Source: Psilocybe azurescens
Lineage: Eukaryota > Basidiomycota > Agaricomycetes > Agaricales > Agrocybaceae
Direction of reading: 5' to 3'
NCBI GenBank assembly: GCA_023853785.1
Contig: JAJIRX010000159.1
Location: 124,001 to 188,000 of the forward strand
Length of the DNA stretch: 64,000 nt
Part shown: positions 22,080 through 33,700 of the stretch, piece by piece
How the letters are laid out: each line of letters begins with the position of its first letter
Position numbering within the stretch: position 1 is the stretch's first letter
The notes under the pieces: model-generated
Seen by the model: the letters and a program-made list of their open reading frames with translations, nothing else
What the model was told of the DNA's origin: nothing
Databases searched by the model: none
Made by a program: the position numbers and the translations under genes

Positions 22080-24418
22080 GGGTCACGGGTCAGGGAACTT
22101 CACACATAGAATTAGCTGCAATGGATGTACGTACTCCGTTATCTTGCCTCAAAATGCTTTTCAGAAATATACACATCGGCAAGGAGGTAATGACTTGAGC
22201 TCACTTGACTATCCATGGTCTGCGGATACTCGGAACCAAATTTGATGATGAAAATGTGGTGCTTCGTTTTTGCCCGTTAGGCGCTGAAGAGCTGCCGAAA
22301 CTAATGTTCTCACACTTTCCCAATTACCATGGCACGCAATGGAAAATATGGGATCGCATTTTGACTGAGTCAAAGGAATGCTTGAGAGCACCTGTAAATA
22401 CCTCATACTGATATATTTTCCAATGTATGGTAATCGCATTTTAACTCCACGACCTTAAAGTTCTATATCCGGAACTCATTTCTTTATTTGGGCACGGTGG
22501 TAATTACGTACTGTATCTAACAGTTGTTCGATCTATATATACGGAATATAGATGCACTCCGTCAACCATATCGGACCTGTGGATCAGGACCCGTGACCCA
22601 TCGATTGGAAGAGAATGTCTGTCTTCGTGATCCCGGGTAAATTCTAGAACAATGTCTTTCCGTGATACCCGGTTATAATTAACTCTGTCTTGTGCAGAAG
22701 ACCCACCCGCAAACGTCTACTTTCAGAATTTGTGTGTATCGTGCCTTTTGAACTGGATAGATGACAAAATTGAACTTTAGTTTGTCAAGGGAGACTGGAA
22801 CTAACTTTTTATTCTAACATCATGCATGAGACCTGTAGCCACTGCCAGTAATGTTGGCAGTCTATAAAATGGGTGAGATGGCTGAGGAACTACCATCATC
22901 TTGATCCCCCATTCTCAAAGTGAATACACACATTTCAACATGTCTGAACACGTTTCTTACAGTGCCTCTGTGGTGGAGCCAAGGTGTGCATCATATCCTT
23001 GATAATATCCATATCTGTTTCTGATCCGTACACCGCCAGCACTCTGAACCACTTTGTCGATCCTGCCGAGTCGGGCAACGCCAGGAGCCTTGAGTTCATC
23101 TCTAATAACCTCGGCAAAGAGATTGACCTTCTACTTATGTTCGAACCTCCGAAAGTCGGCAAGTTATACGTCGACCTGTTCCCTGTCTGCTGGAGTGAGT
23201 GATGTGGATAAAGTATATACAGTCAGATCTTTTAACAATTTCCCGGTAGAGGTTCTTTCCTTCAGCGAAAGTGGTATTAGCTCAGCTGTCGTTGACTACA
23301 CTGCCGCCACCGGATTTCTTGTCCCACAGGTAGGGTCTGGAAACCGTGTCTCCGCCTCTAACGCGCAGCATTGCGAGGTAATCCATGACTAATTCATGTT
23401 ATCTTTCATTATGAGCTCACCATAAAATCCAAAAGACTGGACAAAGGTGCTCGCTCCAAACCAATGCGAATGGGAACGGCAGCTATATCACCCCTGCTGT
23501 CGATGGTACTGCGGGAGTCTTGCAATGTGTCAATGGAACCGAGCGCCCAGCCAGCATTGGACTTGTATGATACAGTGCTGTCTAATTATCCATCTCAGGC
23601 TGTCTAATGCGCTATCCTAGGGATTCTTTAACGATGCCAATACCAAGATAGAGCCTGCTCTTGTCTGGGACAATATCGCGTACGGGTTCTAGTCTCTTTT
23701 CCTCCTTTATTTCCCAACTACTAACTCGATCAACTAGTAAAAACAGTACACTCTCTTGTCAGCTCACCCCTAGACTGAAGATATATGCGGTCAGTGATTA
23801 CAAAGGTATGATATACACAGTCTTGTGCTCACTAGTACCGAGCTAACGAACAATGGTTTGTGAATCATAGCCACCGAATTGATCAGGGGTGACATTCAAT
23901 CTCGTCTTTTGTTTGACAAGGATCTTATCGCTCTCCCAACTTACTCCGAGTGGAAAGTATCCATCAACCAGGGAACTGGAGAAGTCAACATTGACAGGGC
24001 GTAATCGTTGAGCTGCTATGACGCTGGTTAGAACGTCATTAAATATTTAACCATATATCCTATTTTGCTTTCGACAATACACATTTGAATTACACTATGT
24101 TTGTTTCTATCTGGTCTGTCTAAGACGTTGAACTCATTGTGAATCTGATGTAAGAGCCATTAGGAGTCTAGAGACACGGATTAACAAACTCTATATCTGT
24201 CCAACTTGGCAATTTTCCTACAAACCAGCACACGTCGAACCACTCTACCCTTTCATATTACATTTCATTACCCCCATCCATCCGGAATTTATCCCCTACA
24301 TGTGTTCCCTCGCATTCTCTCTCCCTCATCCGTCGCCAAACGTGCACCCCACAGTATCTCCTATTGATTGTGCGTGGCGTGAGATCAGGGAACTGTTAGA
24401 CAAATGTCAATGATTGTC
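22080..24418 (+). repeat. Right arm of the 4.7 kb palindrome
   Basis: Inverted partner of 19699-22038. Similarity ends at 24418 (caatgattgtc); beyond it the sequence is unrelated to the DNA left of 19699. Confidence 0.93.
22940..24004 (+). CDS. Unrecognised ~240-residue protein family, copy 3 (palindrome right arm)
   Basis: Complete spliced reading. Exons in order: 22940-22983 (MSEHVSYSASVVEP); an exon from 23040 (TLNHFVDPAESG, EIDLLLMFEPPK, ending FPVCW); after a 55-nt intron, an exon with VLSFSESGISSAVVDYTAA ending QHCE; an exon TGQRCSLQTNANG to CVNGTERPASIGL; GFFNDANTKIEPALVWDNI; NSTLSCQLTPRLKIYAV; and a last exon ending EWKVSINQGTGEVNIDRA, stop 24002-24004. All junctions are GT-AG and in phase, with no stop or frameshift. 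The protein has four or five cysteines, no hydrophobic segment and no signal peptide, so it is probably soluble. I do not recognise the fold or family. Confidence 0.7.
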
Positions 24419-24424
24419 TTTTGA

Positions 24425-25320
24425 TCATCTCGAGTCTAAGTATGATTTGACATTTAGTGGACAAGTGCGACGACCAGTGGAGGTAGTGGAGATATCATTG
24501 GATAAAATAGTGAGCACTTGGTGATAGCTATTTGAGTATTGTAAAGCATAGTGATAAATTTCTATATCCTGTTTGAAAATCATGTGTTCAAGGTTTGAAA
24601 TAAGGCCACTTACTGCTGCAATGGCTTCCATAGCATTCGCCACGTCAGGAACACAGGCAGCGCGCCTCAGAGATGCAGCGAACATCTTTCCGAACTTCAT
24701 TCCAATGTATATGAAGAGGCTCAGATCAACGTCACCATCTGCTTCGATGAAGAGCACAAACATTCCATTTGAAGACGCGACTTTGCATTAGGAGATTTAG
24801 TTCTTGTTTGAAACACTGCAATTGAAAATCCTCTTAACTGGCAGATATGTGCTCACTACCTAGGTCCGTTCATTGTCATATCCAGGAATAGAGGAGCAGC
24901 ATATTTTCTTGGTACTGGTTGTCTCTTTGCCCGTCGCGTTGCAGCTTTCCGTATTATTCCACATTTTTCGTGAGCCAGTATTCTCCTCCCGTCTCTTGAT
25001 CAGTTGCTCGATGTGTCTAACACCGATTGTCAAATTATTAAAGTAGAACGAGTCAAAATATATGAGGACAATTTTTGGTGTAGTTTGTACTTGTACTTGA
25101 TCTTGACTGGATCCCGTTCGTATGCATGCATAGAGGACGATGATGAACATGCAAACCGGGTAGCTTTCAAACATTCTTTTGAATATTAATGACGGGGCCA
25201 TAGCTATATCCTGGTCTCTCCTATCGCAGCAAATTATAACATTCAAAGACTTCCCAATTAGCACGAAAACATTAAATCTTGCCGCTTCCGCGTGCGGCAA
25301 AACGCGTTGAACGTGTCTTC
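24425..25320 (-). other. Two unrecognised minus-strand reading frames
   Basis: Minus-strand frames 24763-24425 (contains AMEAIAAVSGLISNLEHMIF) and 25300-24860 (contains FESYPVCMFIIVLYACIR, a possible membrane helix) have no convincing splice link or family match. They may be decayed gene pieces. Confidence 0.25.
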
Positions 25321-25329
25321 ACGTGACAG

Positions 25330-26155
25330 ATGGTCTACAGTGATGTTCGTCAGAGCTTTGGTGCTGGGGGTTTGCATTGCTCCTCTAACTTTAAACTTGA
25401 ATTTTCCTGCGAGATAAAACACGCAAGTTTAATATTTAGCAATTTATCTTCAGGTTCTCCTGAGATCGACGGAGCTGTCGCATCCACTCGTCGCAACACT
25501 GCTTCTGTCGTAGGGTTTGGCGGAACAGGAACTCGGAACATTTGGGAGTGTCATCTCGCTGTGCCAGAGTGCACCGGAATGAGTCGCATTTCAGCAGAGT
25601 ATATGCTGCACATCAGGACACGATCGAATACAAAAACGCAGGATAGTGGCAAATGAACAGGGGATAGGCAGGGTGAGGGTGGGAGGCCGGGCGAGACAAA
25701 AACAGTACTGTTCGCGATCTCGGCACCATGCTGCTCACGCCGCTGATCGTCTTTGCGACAAAGAGAGATCGGTATGAGTTGTTTTCTTTTGTTTCTGTGT
25801 CGTAAAGGCGGGATGTATGCGCCCTTTCTGTCCTCCTTTCCTTCTTTAGGGAGGATTCTATGACCTTCCTTTCTTCGTCATTCGATCGTTTACTATTTGT
25901 CGTTCTTTGGTCTCGATCCCTCGACCGCTCTCTCTCTTTCCTTCCTCTCCACGTCGCTTCCTGCTCTCTCCTCTTGTCAACACGGTCACTAACCTCCCCT
26001 TCTCCTCCTCTCGTACAGCCCAATATTCCTTGTCGTCGACACTCTCCATCTCTGCTCCCCGCCAGCGCTCATCCTCGCTCAGATCACGTCCATAGGCGCA
26101 TCGGGCAGCTCGTTCGAAGGCACATTAGCCGCACTGTATGTTGGACCTATTGAGT
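25330..26155 (+). pseudogene. Exon-like debris, related to 36.3-36.5 kb
   Basis: A short open stretch at 25728-25775 begins MLLTPLIVFATKRDR before a gtatga donor. A second at 26020-26152, after a tacag acceptor, reads PIFLVVDTLHLCSPPALILA onward to a stop at about 26152. The second block and its acceptor resemble 36450-36530 (acagctcagtagtcgttgtc). No complete gene can be assembled. Confidence 0.3.
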
Positions 26156-26290
26156 GTTGACACCGGTTGTTTTTGTTGGGGAGTGAGTTGTATTTGGCGG
26201 AGCTTTAGGATTGGATATTGTGGTGGGGAGGAGATGGCGCGCATGGAGGCGGAGGGAGTTGTGAGTTGATATGATATGATTTGAGCTGGC

Positions 26291-26590
26291 GGTGTGATGG
26301 TGGGGTGTGCACTCACGATGGGTGTGTTTTTATTCTTTTGTTCTTACATTTCCTTCTCGTGTGCTGTACCTGCTGGGTCGATTGTTCATGCTCCATTGGT
26401 TCATTTTATTTCCCCCTTTTTCATAGTATTGCACTACATTACTTATGTATTAAGTATTTATTTACTGCCTCCGAGTTTGCTGACTGCTTTGAATGACAAT
26501 CGCAATGCGCAATGCGCTGGGTGCGTCTCGGAACCAGGTTCAATTAGCATCATTGAGTACTTGAGAAAGGGGTTCGAGAGATTCTGAGTC
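26291..26590 (+). repeat. Duplicated segment; empty-site paralogue of 36553-36712 / 37885-38260
   Basis: Aligns with 36553-36712 (ttcttttgttcttacatttc against ttcttttgttcttgcatttc), then resumes at 37893 (ctgactgctttgaatgacaa against ctggccactttgaatgacaa) and again at 38225 (agcatcattgag). The gaps correspond exactly to the elements at 36713-37884 and 37988-38219, which are absent here. Confidence 0.8.
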
Positions 26591-27516
26591 GGAAAAATCG
26601 AGATTGACAGATATAGGCAGATATGCGCACATCAATACATATTAGTCAGTCAGCTTTCTAGCCGGAATAAATGTTTCAAATACCCCCATATCGTATTACC
26701 AGAATATCAATAATGCTCACCATTGACAAGAATGATTATTTATGATGCAGATGGTCATTACTGACAAGGATGATAACCACTCGCAAGAATGATCATTGCT
26801 GACAAGGACGATGAGCACATACAGGAATAATTACCCCTTTGACTTTATCTTGGATATTTCCATGTTGGCGTTGCTCAACTGTCCGAGACTAAATTGATGA
26901 ATTATCAGGCTGATGCCGGACTATACATTCCTCAGTTGCATAAATACTGTAGACAAGTCACAATCCATTATTGACACAATTGGTATTTACAGGTACAGGC
27001 TTAGTGCTCAAGACCGCCTGCTTGGTTCTTTCCTTCTCTGATAGGTTGGAAGTCTGAAAGTTCTTCAGAATTGTTCGGAGGTGAGCCATTTTGTTCTCTG
27101 ATTAGGAGATGCCATCAAAATTGTTCTGAGGTTGTGAGGGTTGGTTGCAGAATAGAGAAATGGGACAACAGTGGGGGTTATTGTTTTGAATTTTGGGTCA
27201 ACCGTCCACTGAGTTGGCTCTTTATATATTTTGCATGGCTCTGCACAGTGGAGTCAGGAGTGGAGCATGATGTCCACCCCTCTAAGCTCGTGAAAGAGTA
27301 TGTGGGGTAAGTGGTGCAATGGTCGTCGACTTGGCGTTAGTTCATGGTTTCACCCGAAACAAATGGAAATTATATACAATGTAGAATATTGTCAAATTTA
27401 TGCCAAAGCCATGGGCTCCTCATTTGTACTTATGAAATATATTATCCAGGAAGCTCTCCTATGCCAGGCTTCATTACATTGTAGACATCAATGGGGACAT
27501 GTTCTTACAAGTAAAT
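26591..27516. other. Non-coding stretch with a short degenerate tandem repeat
   Basis: At 26700-26825 a unit of about 30 bp built on tgacaagaatgat is repeated four times with variation. From about 27360 onward CpG becomes very rare. No gene seen. Confidence 0.5.
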
Positions 27517-28501
27517 CTGTACTTATTACTCCCCCAGTTTTCCTTGAAGATTCCTCAGACCCATGGAATTCTCAAGGAATATTGAAGGAGTTTGCTAGAA
27601 GTAAAGGAATCAGTGAGGAATATCTGATGAATCTGGTGAAATCTTGAGGAATCTGTAAGGAATCTAATAAAATTTCAAAGTACTATCATTTGACATATAA
27701 AGTACAAATTTTATTTATTTACATAGAAAGTTATGTATAAACAATTGTAACTATCTTCACTCTTCTGATGCTTTCTTTTGTGCTTTTGTAGAACATGTTT
27801 GGTATAGATAAATAACTAAACCAATTGAAGTTGCTTAGTGTCATATGTTTAAGAATTGAATTATATCCACCAAGCCAAGAGTCGAGTTGTTCACATGCCT
27901 CACAATCAAATTAGTATATTTATATTTCTGAATTAAAAGACTTACTCGGGTATTGAATGCTTGCTTAAAGGAGACTTATCACTCCCCAGCTTTTCCTTAA
28001 GAATTCCTGTATTCCTCACTGATTCTCTGCTGAATTATTTAGCACTAGATCCCTTTAAGTGGGCATTCAATACCCAAGTAAGTCTTTTAATCCATAATTA
28101 TAAATATACTAATTTGATTGTAAGGCATGTGAACAACTCAACTCTTGGCTGGTGGATGTAATTCAATTCTTAAATGTATGACACCAAACAACTTCAATTG
28201 GTTTATCCACACAATGTTATTTATCCATACCAAATGTATTCTACAAAAACACAAAAGAAAGCATTAGAAGACAAATATGCTGATATGGATGAAGAAGAGT
28301 GAAGAGAGTTTCAATTGTTTAAACATAATTTTCTATGTAAATAAATAAAATTTGCACTTTATATGTCAAATGATAGTACTTTGCAAATTTATTAGATTCC
28401 TTGCAGATTCCTTCATTTTTAGCAGATTCCTTTTAATATTCCTTGAGGATTCCATGGGTCTGAGGAATCCTCAAGGAAAACTGGAGGAGTAATAAGTACA
28501 G
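27517..28501. mobile_element. Foldback-type element with ~450-bp inverted arms
   Basis: Left end ctgtacttattactcc and right end ggagtaataagtacag are exact inverses, and inverted similarity of roughly 85-90% continues inward over 27517-27968 and 28046-28501, for example through cagacccatggaatt and gtactatcatttgacatata. About 80 bp separates the arms. No transposase is encoded, so the element would be non-autonomous. The outermost GTAC at both ends could be part of the inverted repeat or a 4-bp target duplication. Confidence 0.8.
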
Positions 28502-28534
28502 GCTTAAAGCAGTCTAGTGCTAAAGTAATTATAC

Positions 28535-28611
28535 AGGGAATCAGTGAGGAATCCAAAGATTCCTTGGGAATGAGAGAATCCTTAAGGAAAAGCTGGGGAG
28601 TGATAAGTCCT
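28535..28611 (-). repeat. Detached terminus of a related foldback element
   Basis: Ends ctggggagtgataagt, the inverse of acttatcactccccag at 27971-27986, which lies in the loop of the neighbouring foldback element. The pairing interleaves with that element, so two related elements appear to be mosaically combined. Confidence 0.6.
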
Positions 28612-28800
28612 CAAGTAAATAGTTGGTCATAATGTAATAATATTGACAAGAATGGTTTTTATTTGGATGTCAGTCTGATGATGTTGATTGGCAAGGGGTG
28701 ATATTTACCTCCAGCTGAGGGTTGAACAGTACTTATGAGTACCTGAGATTGGTGTTGGGTTGTACAAGTGGAAATGCTTGCCTGCAGAAGATGTCTAGTA

Positions 28801-28924
28801 TGTAAGCTGGTCATGCCAGTCTGACAAGCTGTAACTGTTACACCAAAATGGCGCTATAAATACACTCTGGCATCTAGTTGCTCAGACTGTATAATGTATA
28901 AAGCACTGAGCTGCCAGGCTTATA
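28801..28924 (-). mobile_element. Short LTR-like TG...CA element (125-bp family, copy 1)
   Basis: Inverted match to 63711-63835 across its whole length. The left end is tgtaagctgg; the right end ggcttata looks like a decayed ...cttaca. Flanks tagta and cagta are consistent with a 5-bp target duplication with one change. Confidence 0.65.
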
Positions 28925-29039
28925 CAGTACTTGTTGTATGCACAAGTGCTTACATGACCTGATAATATGCTGATAAGTCTACCCACAGAGACAGATCAGC
29001 TTTTATGAGACCATCACCAGTTGCAAGTCCTGACATGCT

Positions 29040-29290
29040 AATTTGGATTTTTCTGACATCCTCCTTTGAGTCATTTGTCTGAACTGTGATAAATTTCTGC
29101 TTATTACAAATAAATATATGAATGCTTGACTTGAAGGGCAGTCTACATCATAGACTGCAAAAATTCCAGGGTCTGGGCTTGGCCAAGGCTCTGAGACTCT
29201 AAAATTTGAAATGAAATCCAGATGTTGATGACTGTTTCCTTTTTCTTCTCCTTTTTCTTTCTCTGCCTGAATTTCTTTTGTTTTTTATTT
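29040..29290 (+). repeat. Dispersed repeat shared with 38260-38480
   Basis: Shares gtctacatcatagactgc-type (29140) and ggccaaggctctg (29183) blocks with 38345-38410. This copy has lost most CpG sites that the 38 kb copy retains. Confidence 0.65.
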
Positions 29291-29300
29291 ATAATGTAGA

Positions 29301-29530
29301 TAAAAGCCTGGCATCACCAGGCTCACTGAGAGTCACATGGAGAATGACAGGACCACAATATTTTGATAGAACAACTGACTGGGTTACAGGTGTATACAGT
29401 GCATAATGTAACGAGAAGTCGGTGTCAGTGTCGAAGGAAAAGGGTTGGGGATCGTGGTCACATGTACATAAATGTCAAAGATAAGATAATATGGAACAGG
29501 GCTGTGGTAAGACTGGGCTCCAGGCTTACA
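29301..29530 (+). mobile_element. LTR-like TG...CA element (232-bp family, copy 2)
   Basis: Starts taaaagcctggcatcacc and ends ctccaggcttaca, with flanks gtaga and gtgga as a probable 5-bp duplication with one change. It interrupts a repeat that is uninterrupted near 38480-38510. Several CG sites of the other copies appear here as CA or TG. No coding capacity. Confidence 0.75.
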
Positions 29531-29787
29531 GTGGATGAGCCCTTCGCCCCTCTTTCTTCACAACCTGCATTTTCGTTGTCGCTATGACATAAGACACTAT
29601 AAATATTAGGTTCATAGTCATTCGGATTGGAACATGTCTAGTACAATTATGATCAATCTCTATTTGCTATAGTGATAGAAAAACTTGTAAGAAATTAGAG
29701 TCCATACAAAACACGCAAGAAGTATTTTTTATCACAGCTGTAACAGTCATTTTATAATCGCCGATTTCGATAGAGTATGACCTTGCA

Positions 29788-30594
29788 TTGTGCATGAATC
29801 TTGCGAGAGAACATAGAGAAATATTTGATATTTCACCTCTTTACGATTCTAACATGGAATATGACCAGCCACGGACAGCCTTCGAGATAATCATGTTTCT
29901 CGAGTTCAATGCACTCCCTTTTTCTTCAGCTCAACGAAGAACACATAATTCCTCGAAAATGGAAAGAACCATGAGCAATGGGTACATTCTCATGATATGT
30001 TGTCTTTGTGACTGGAATAATGATGAACTTGCTTTGTTTCATTATCTTAGCTCCTCATGCCATCTGAAATGCTCAGAATTGTATTTGTATCGACTACCGA
30101 TTACTCTGGAAACTATGCCTATGCCTGCGACCATCGGAGAGTTAGACATGACAATATCGTGCGCTCAGCGATGCGACTCCGAAAATGAACAAAGGCTTGC
30201 TCTAAAGATGCTCAACATTCTGCTCGAAGAAGCCTCAGCTCTTCCAGAGAATCGGGCTAAAACAGAAGTCCAACGGTACTTGGTCAAATATTTGAGGGAT
30301 ACATCTCTGGGCCTCTCAACTCCTCTTCATCTATTCGTGGCGTACACCGATGCCTCACAGCACGGATCTGATCACTTGACCACTTCAATAAAACAGCATT
30401 TAGGGTGGACATGGGTTTGCAAGCATCCCGCAATCCCGCTGCAGGTAGACAGGCGAGGTCGTCACTTCCTGGGCCGAGCGCATCACCGTCGAGCTGTTCG
30501 TACGCCCTGCGTCTGCATCGCACGTTTATACACAGGGATTCAAACTCTTTATCCTCCTCTCGGACAACACGAGCATGATCGATGCACTTTGTAG
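29788..30594 (+). CDS. Open reading frame of 268 codons, unrecognised
   Basis: The longest uninterrupted plus-strand frame in this part. The middle (about residues 95-185) looks protein-like, with a helical stretch ALKMLNILLEEASALPENRA followed by EVQRYLVKYLRDTSLG. The last 60 residues look like read-through in the wrong frame, so an intron or frameshift near 30340-30400 is likely. No domain, signal peptide or membrane segment recognised. It could be a partial or decayed gene. Confidence 0.35.
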   Translation: MCMNLAREHREIFDISPLYDSNMEYDQPRTAFEIIMFLEFNALPFSSAQRRTHNSSKMERTMSNGYILMICCLCDWNNDELALFHYLSSSCHLKCSELYLYRLPITLETMPMPATIGELDMTISCAQRCDSENEQRLALKMLNILLEEASALPENRAKTEVQRYLVKYLRDTSLGLSTPLHLFVAYTDASQHGSDHLTTSIKQHLGWTWVCKHPAIPLQVDRRGRHFLGRAHHRRAVRTPCVCIARLYTGIQTLYPPLGQHEHDRCTL

Positions 30595-30779
30595 AGGGTA
30601 TTGGATGACCGATTTCGGGCTTGACGATGTGTTACAGCACATTTTGAGGACGTGAGATATGCATGGGATCACCCTGGATATAAGGTGGATACTGTCCGGT
30701 CAAAATATTGCAGATAATTATTTTAAGGGGAGGTGAGATGTGTCATATGATGTGAAGAGTATGATCGATTAGTGAAATT

Positions 30780-33700
30780 AGGCGAAGTTATATTTCAGAG
30801 ATGAGGTTAGGATATCTGTGGAAGAGGTTCCCCGCCATTTGAATGGTCTTCTGGTGTCGGCTGATCGAGAAAAATTCTGGAATATTTTATTTGCCAAGGC
30901 TAGTACTACCTGCAGTGGCTCAGACAGGGACCTGATTTGTCTTTCGTTTGTTTTGCCTTCGTGTCATTGAATACTATAGGTGTTAATAATAGAGTTGGAT
31001 ACTTTACTCGGAAGAGAACTGAAAGAAACATATTAACTACTCATACTAACCGCATACTACGACGATTCCAAGTGGTTCAATTGAAGCAGACAATTTCAAG
31101 CAAAATATATGAGAGTCAACACCTGTACATAGCTCGTTAAGCTTTAATGGATAGAAATCCGAACGTATGTCATGTATGGAGTAAAGGGATAGTGCACATG
31201 GGTAACCATCGCATCCTCGGATTGACAGATTGTAAGACCCAGTGGCTCGGTGGATTCGTCATACCGTGCCATAGGATATGGACTAAATCCACATTACAGA
31301 AGCATCGAATTACTTGTGATTCAAGACCTCTCACTCGCGACTTGGTCCTCAACTAGAAGATTAGATTGAGGCCTTCGTGGGAATAGAATGCCATGTGATT
31401 GCTGGACAAATGGGGTGAGGATAGGCACCCACCTATCATGTGAATGTTGATTGTCCATGCACCTATGCTTCAATTGTCACTGCGAGCTCCTGCTAATCGG
31501 AGAGGCCATATTGCACATTGCAGTCTCTACTAACGATTATCATACTCTGTACCTTATACAGTACGAATATAATTTCAGTGGTCCCAAGTTCTCGAAAGGT
31601 AAAATTTATGCTCGAGGAATGGTCGAGGAGGCCAAGTTGGTGATCTGGTAAATTTTCGGGCGTCATGGTTTTTTCCAAGTCTTTAAATCCATCATCGTTT
31701 AAATTTTTATCTATTTTCATGCTGATGAACATTTTCACTTTGCACAAACGAGCAAGTAGGTATCTCTGGATGTGACCAAGTGATGTGCATCGCACGGCAA
31801 TAAGGAGCAATCAGTCGGTGACTAATATAACCAAGCTATGAGAACAGACATTCGGACGTGATGGATCAAAGATTTTACTGCATGAACAAAATTTCCGGGA
31901 AGGTAACATCACAACATTGATGAGGCAGATGTGCTAAATCAAACATTATACATCAAATGAGAATATGTATAAAGTTATGTCTTGTGATTGCTGTGTGACA
32001 ATGTACAAACACCGTATATGTTTGAAAAAGCGTTATGCACTCCAAAAATCTGGAAGATGTCTGTGAATCTTAATATGCTCCCTATGAGCGTGTTTCTCAC
32101 GTGTATAGATGAATGTAGCTGAGCAAGTTACCTCATGAACATGGCAGAATGATTCAATCAAGTGTCCACAGCGATTACCAACGGAATCACTGATATCAGG
32201 ATTCACTTAATCTAGGAACACCACACTCTACAAGATCATTTATGACCATCACACACCATCACATTTGAGTTTGACTATTTGCAAGCCAGCTATGGTCTTT
32301 CTGACCCGCAAGACTGACAAATAATGAATAGTGGATGAGTGGTAGATACTATGGGAACACTATAGGTGAAATGGATATTGACCATCACAGTATTCAATGC
32401 TGACCTCGGAAATGAGTTCCAGATATGATAGAAACATGGGTGGTATTTCAGGATAAAACTGTTATTAAGTTAAATTTCAAATCAGTTGTACGTCCAACAT
32501 GGTAGTCTTCCCAACCATATCTAACAAGCCAACAATGTATGCCTGGTGAGTGAAGTGAGGACGTCAAATTATTTTAGTACTGGGATGATTCTTTGGAGTA
32601 TCCATAGCGACTGTTCGAGAGAATTGCTATGATAAGTAGTAAAAGGTAAGAATACTATTGTCAACCAGTAAACTAATGTATATAAGGGGTTCGGTGGTTG
32701 AGGGTCTTCTAAAGCACCACACTATGTCTACACCTGACATTCCAATCCCAGCCAATGTACAAGAGACTCAAATTAGCGGCAACCTCAATAGCTCAATGCT
32801 TTTGAATTTTCTTATGGGTAAATTTCCACTTCTGTGAATATCATAAACACAAACTTATGTGTGCCAGGAATTTACACGATGGTATATGGAGCAACCATAT
32901 ACATTTACTGTGGGCATTTTGCATTCAACTTGAAAACATACTTCGCCAATGACGTTTCCTACAGTATCAAGAAAGCCTAGAAATTTTAATCGTCGCATTG
33001 TTATACCGATTATTTCTGCACTGTATTTGCTATGCTTTTTCGACCTCATTGCGCAATGGTACTACCTTATTTGGACAATTGTAATTAATGGAGACACGCA
33101 AGAATCAATTTTTTGGGAACACTGGACGGCCTTCAATGGATTGCGGTACTCAGTGACTTACTTCAGAATTCCTTGTTGATTGTTTCTGACGGACTACTGG
33201 TTGGTTAATATTGTTGGTTATTATATAGTTCTTATTGACGTCTTGTCAAATTTGGCAATGCTATCATGCTTGGAGACAATCATTCCGGGCGATTTTGGCT
33301 TCATTGACACTTTTAGTGGCGGAGTTTGGTGAGAGCCGTGGATTGAAGTTTATCATGAACATTTCCAGTAACAATGTGTCTTTGCAGGTCTTATTGTTGC
33401 AATAACAGTTTTAAACGCGCGAATTTGGTCCAATAAGCAGTGAGGCTAATGCTATTCTATTCAATAACATCTCAAGTGCTCTCACATTTGTATCACTGGG
33501 GACCACTTTGATTACAACATTTCTCATTGGGTACAGAATACATTCTGCTTCCCAAATTCATAGCCTACCATCCAGAAGAGGATTCAACCACATTATGACA
33601 ACGATCATTGAGTCAGCTGCAGCTTACTCCCTGGTACTCATCCTCAAGGCTATCATCATTGTTGTTTCATCATTCAACGTGTTAGGATCTCCCTTGAGTG

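Noticed and set aside
26700..26825. CRISPR-like array
   Set aside because: Four degenerate units of about 30 bp without constant repeats and variable spacers, in a eukaryotic genome.
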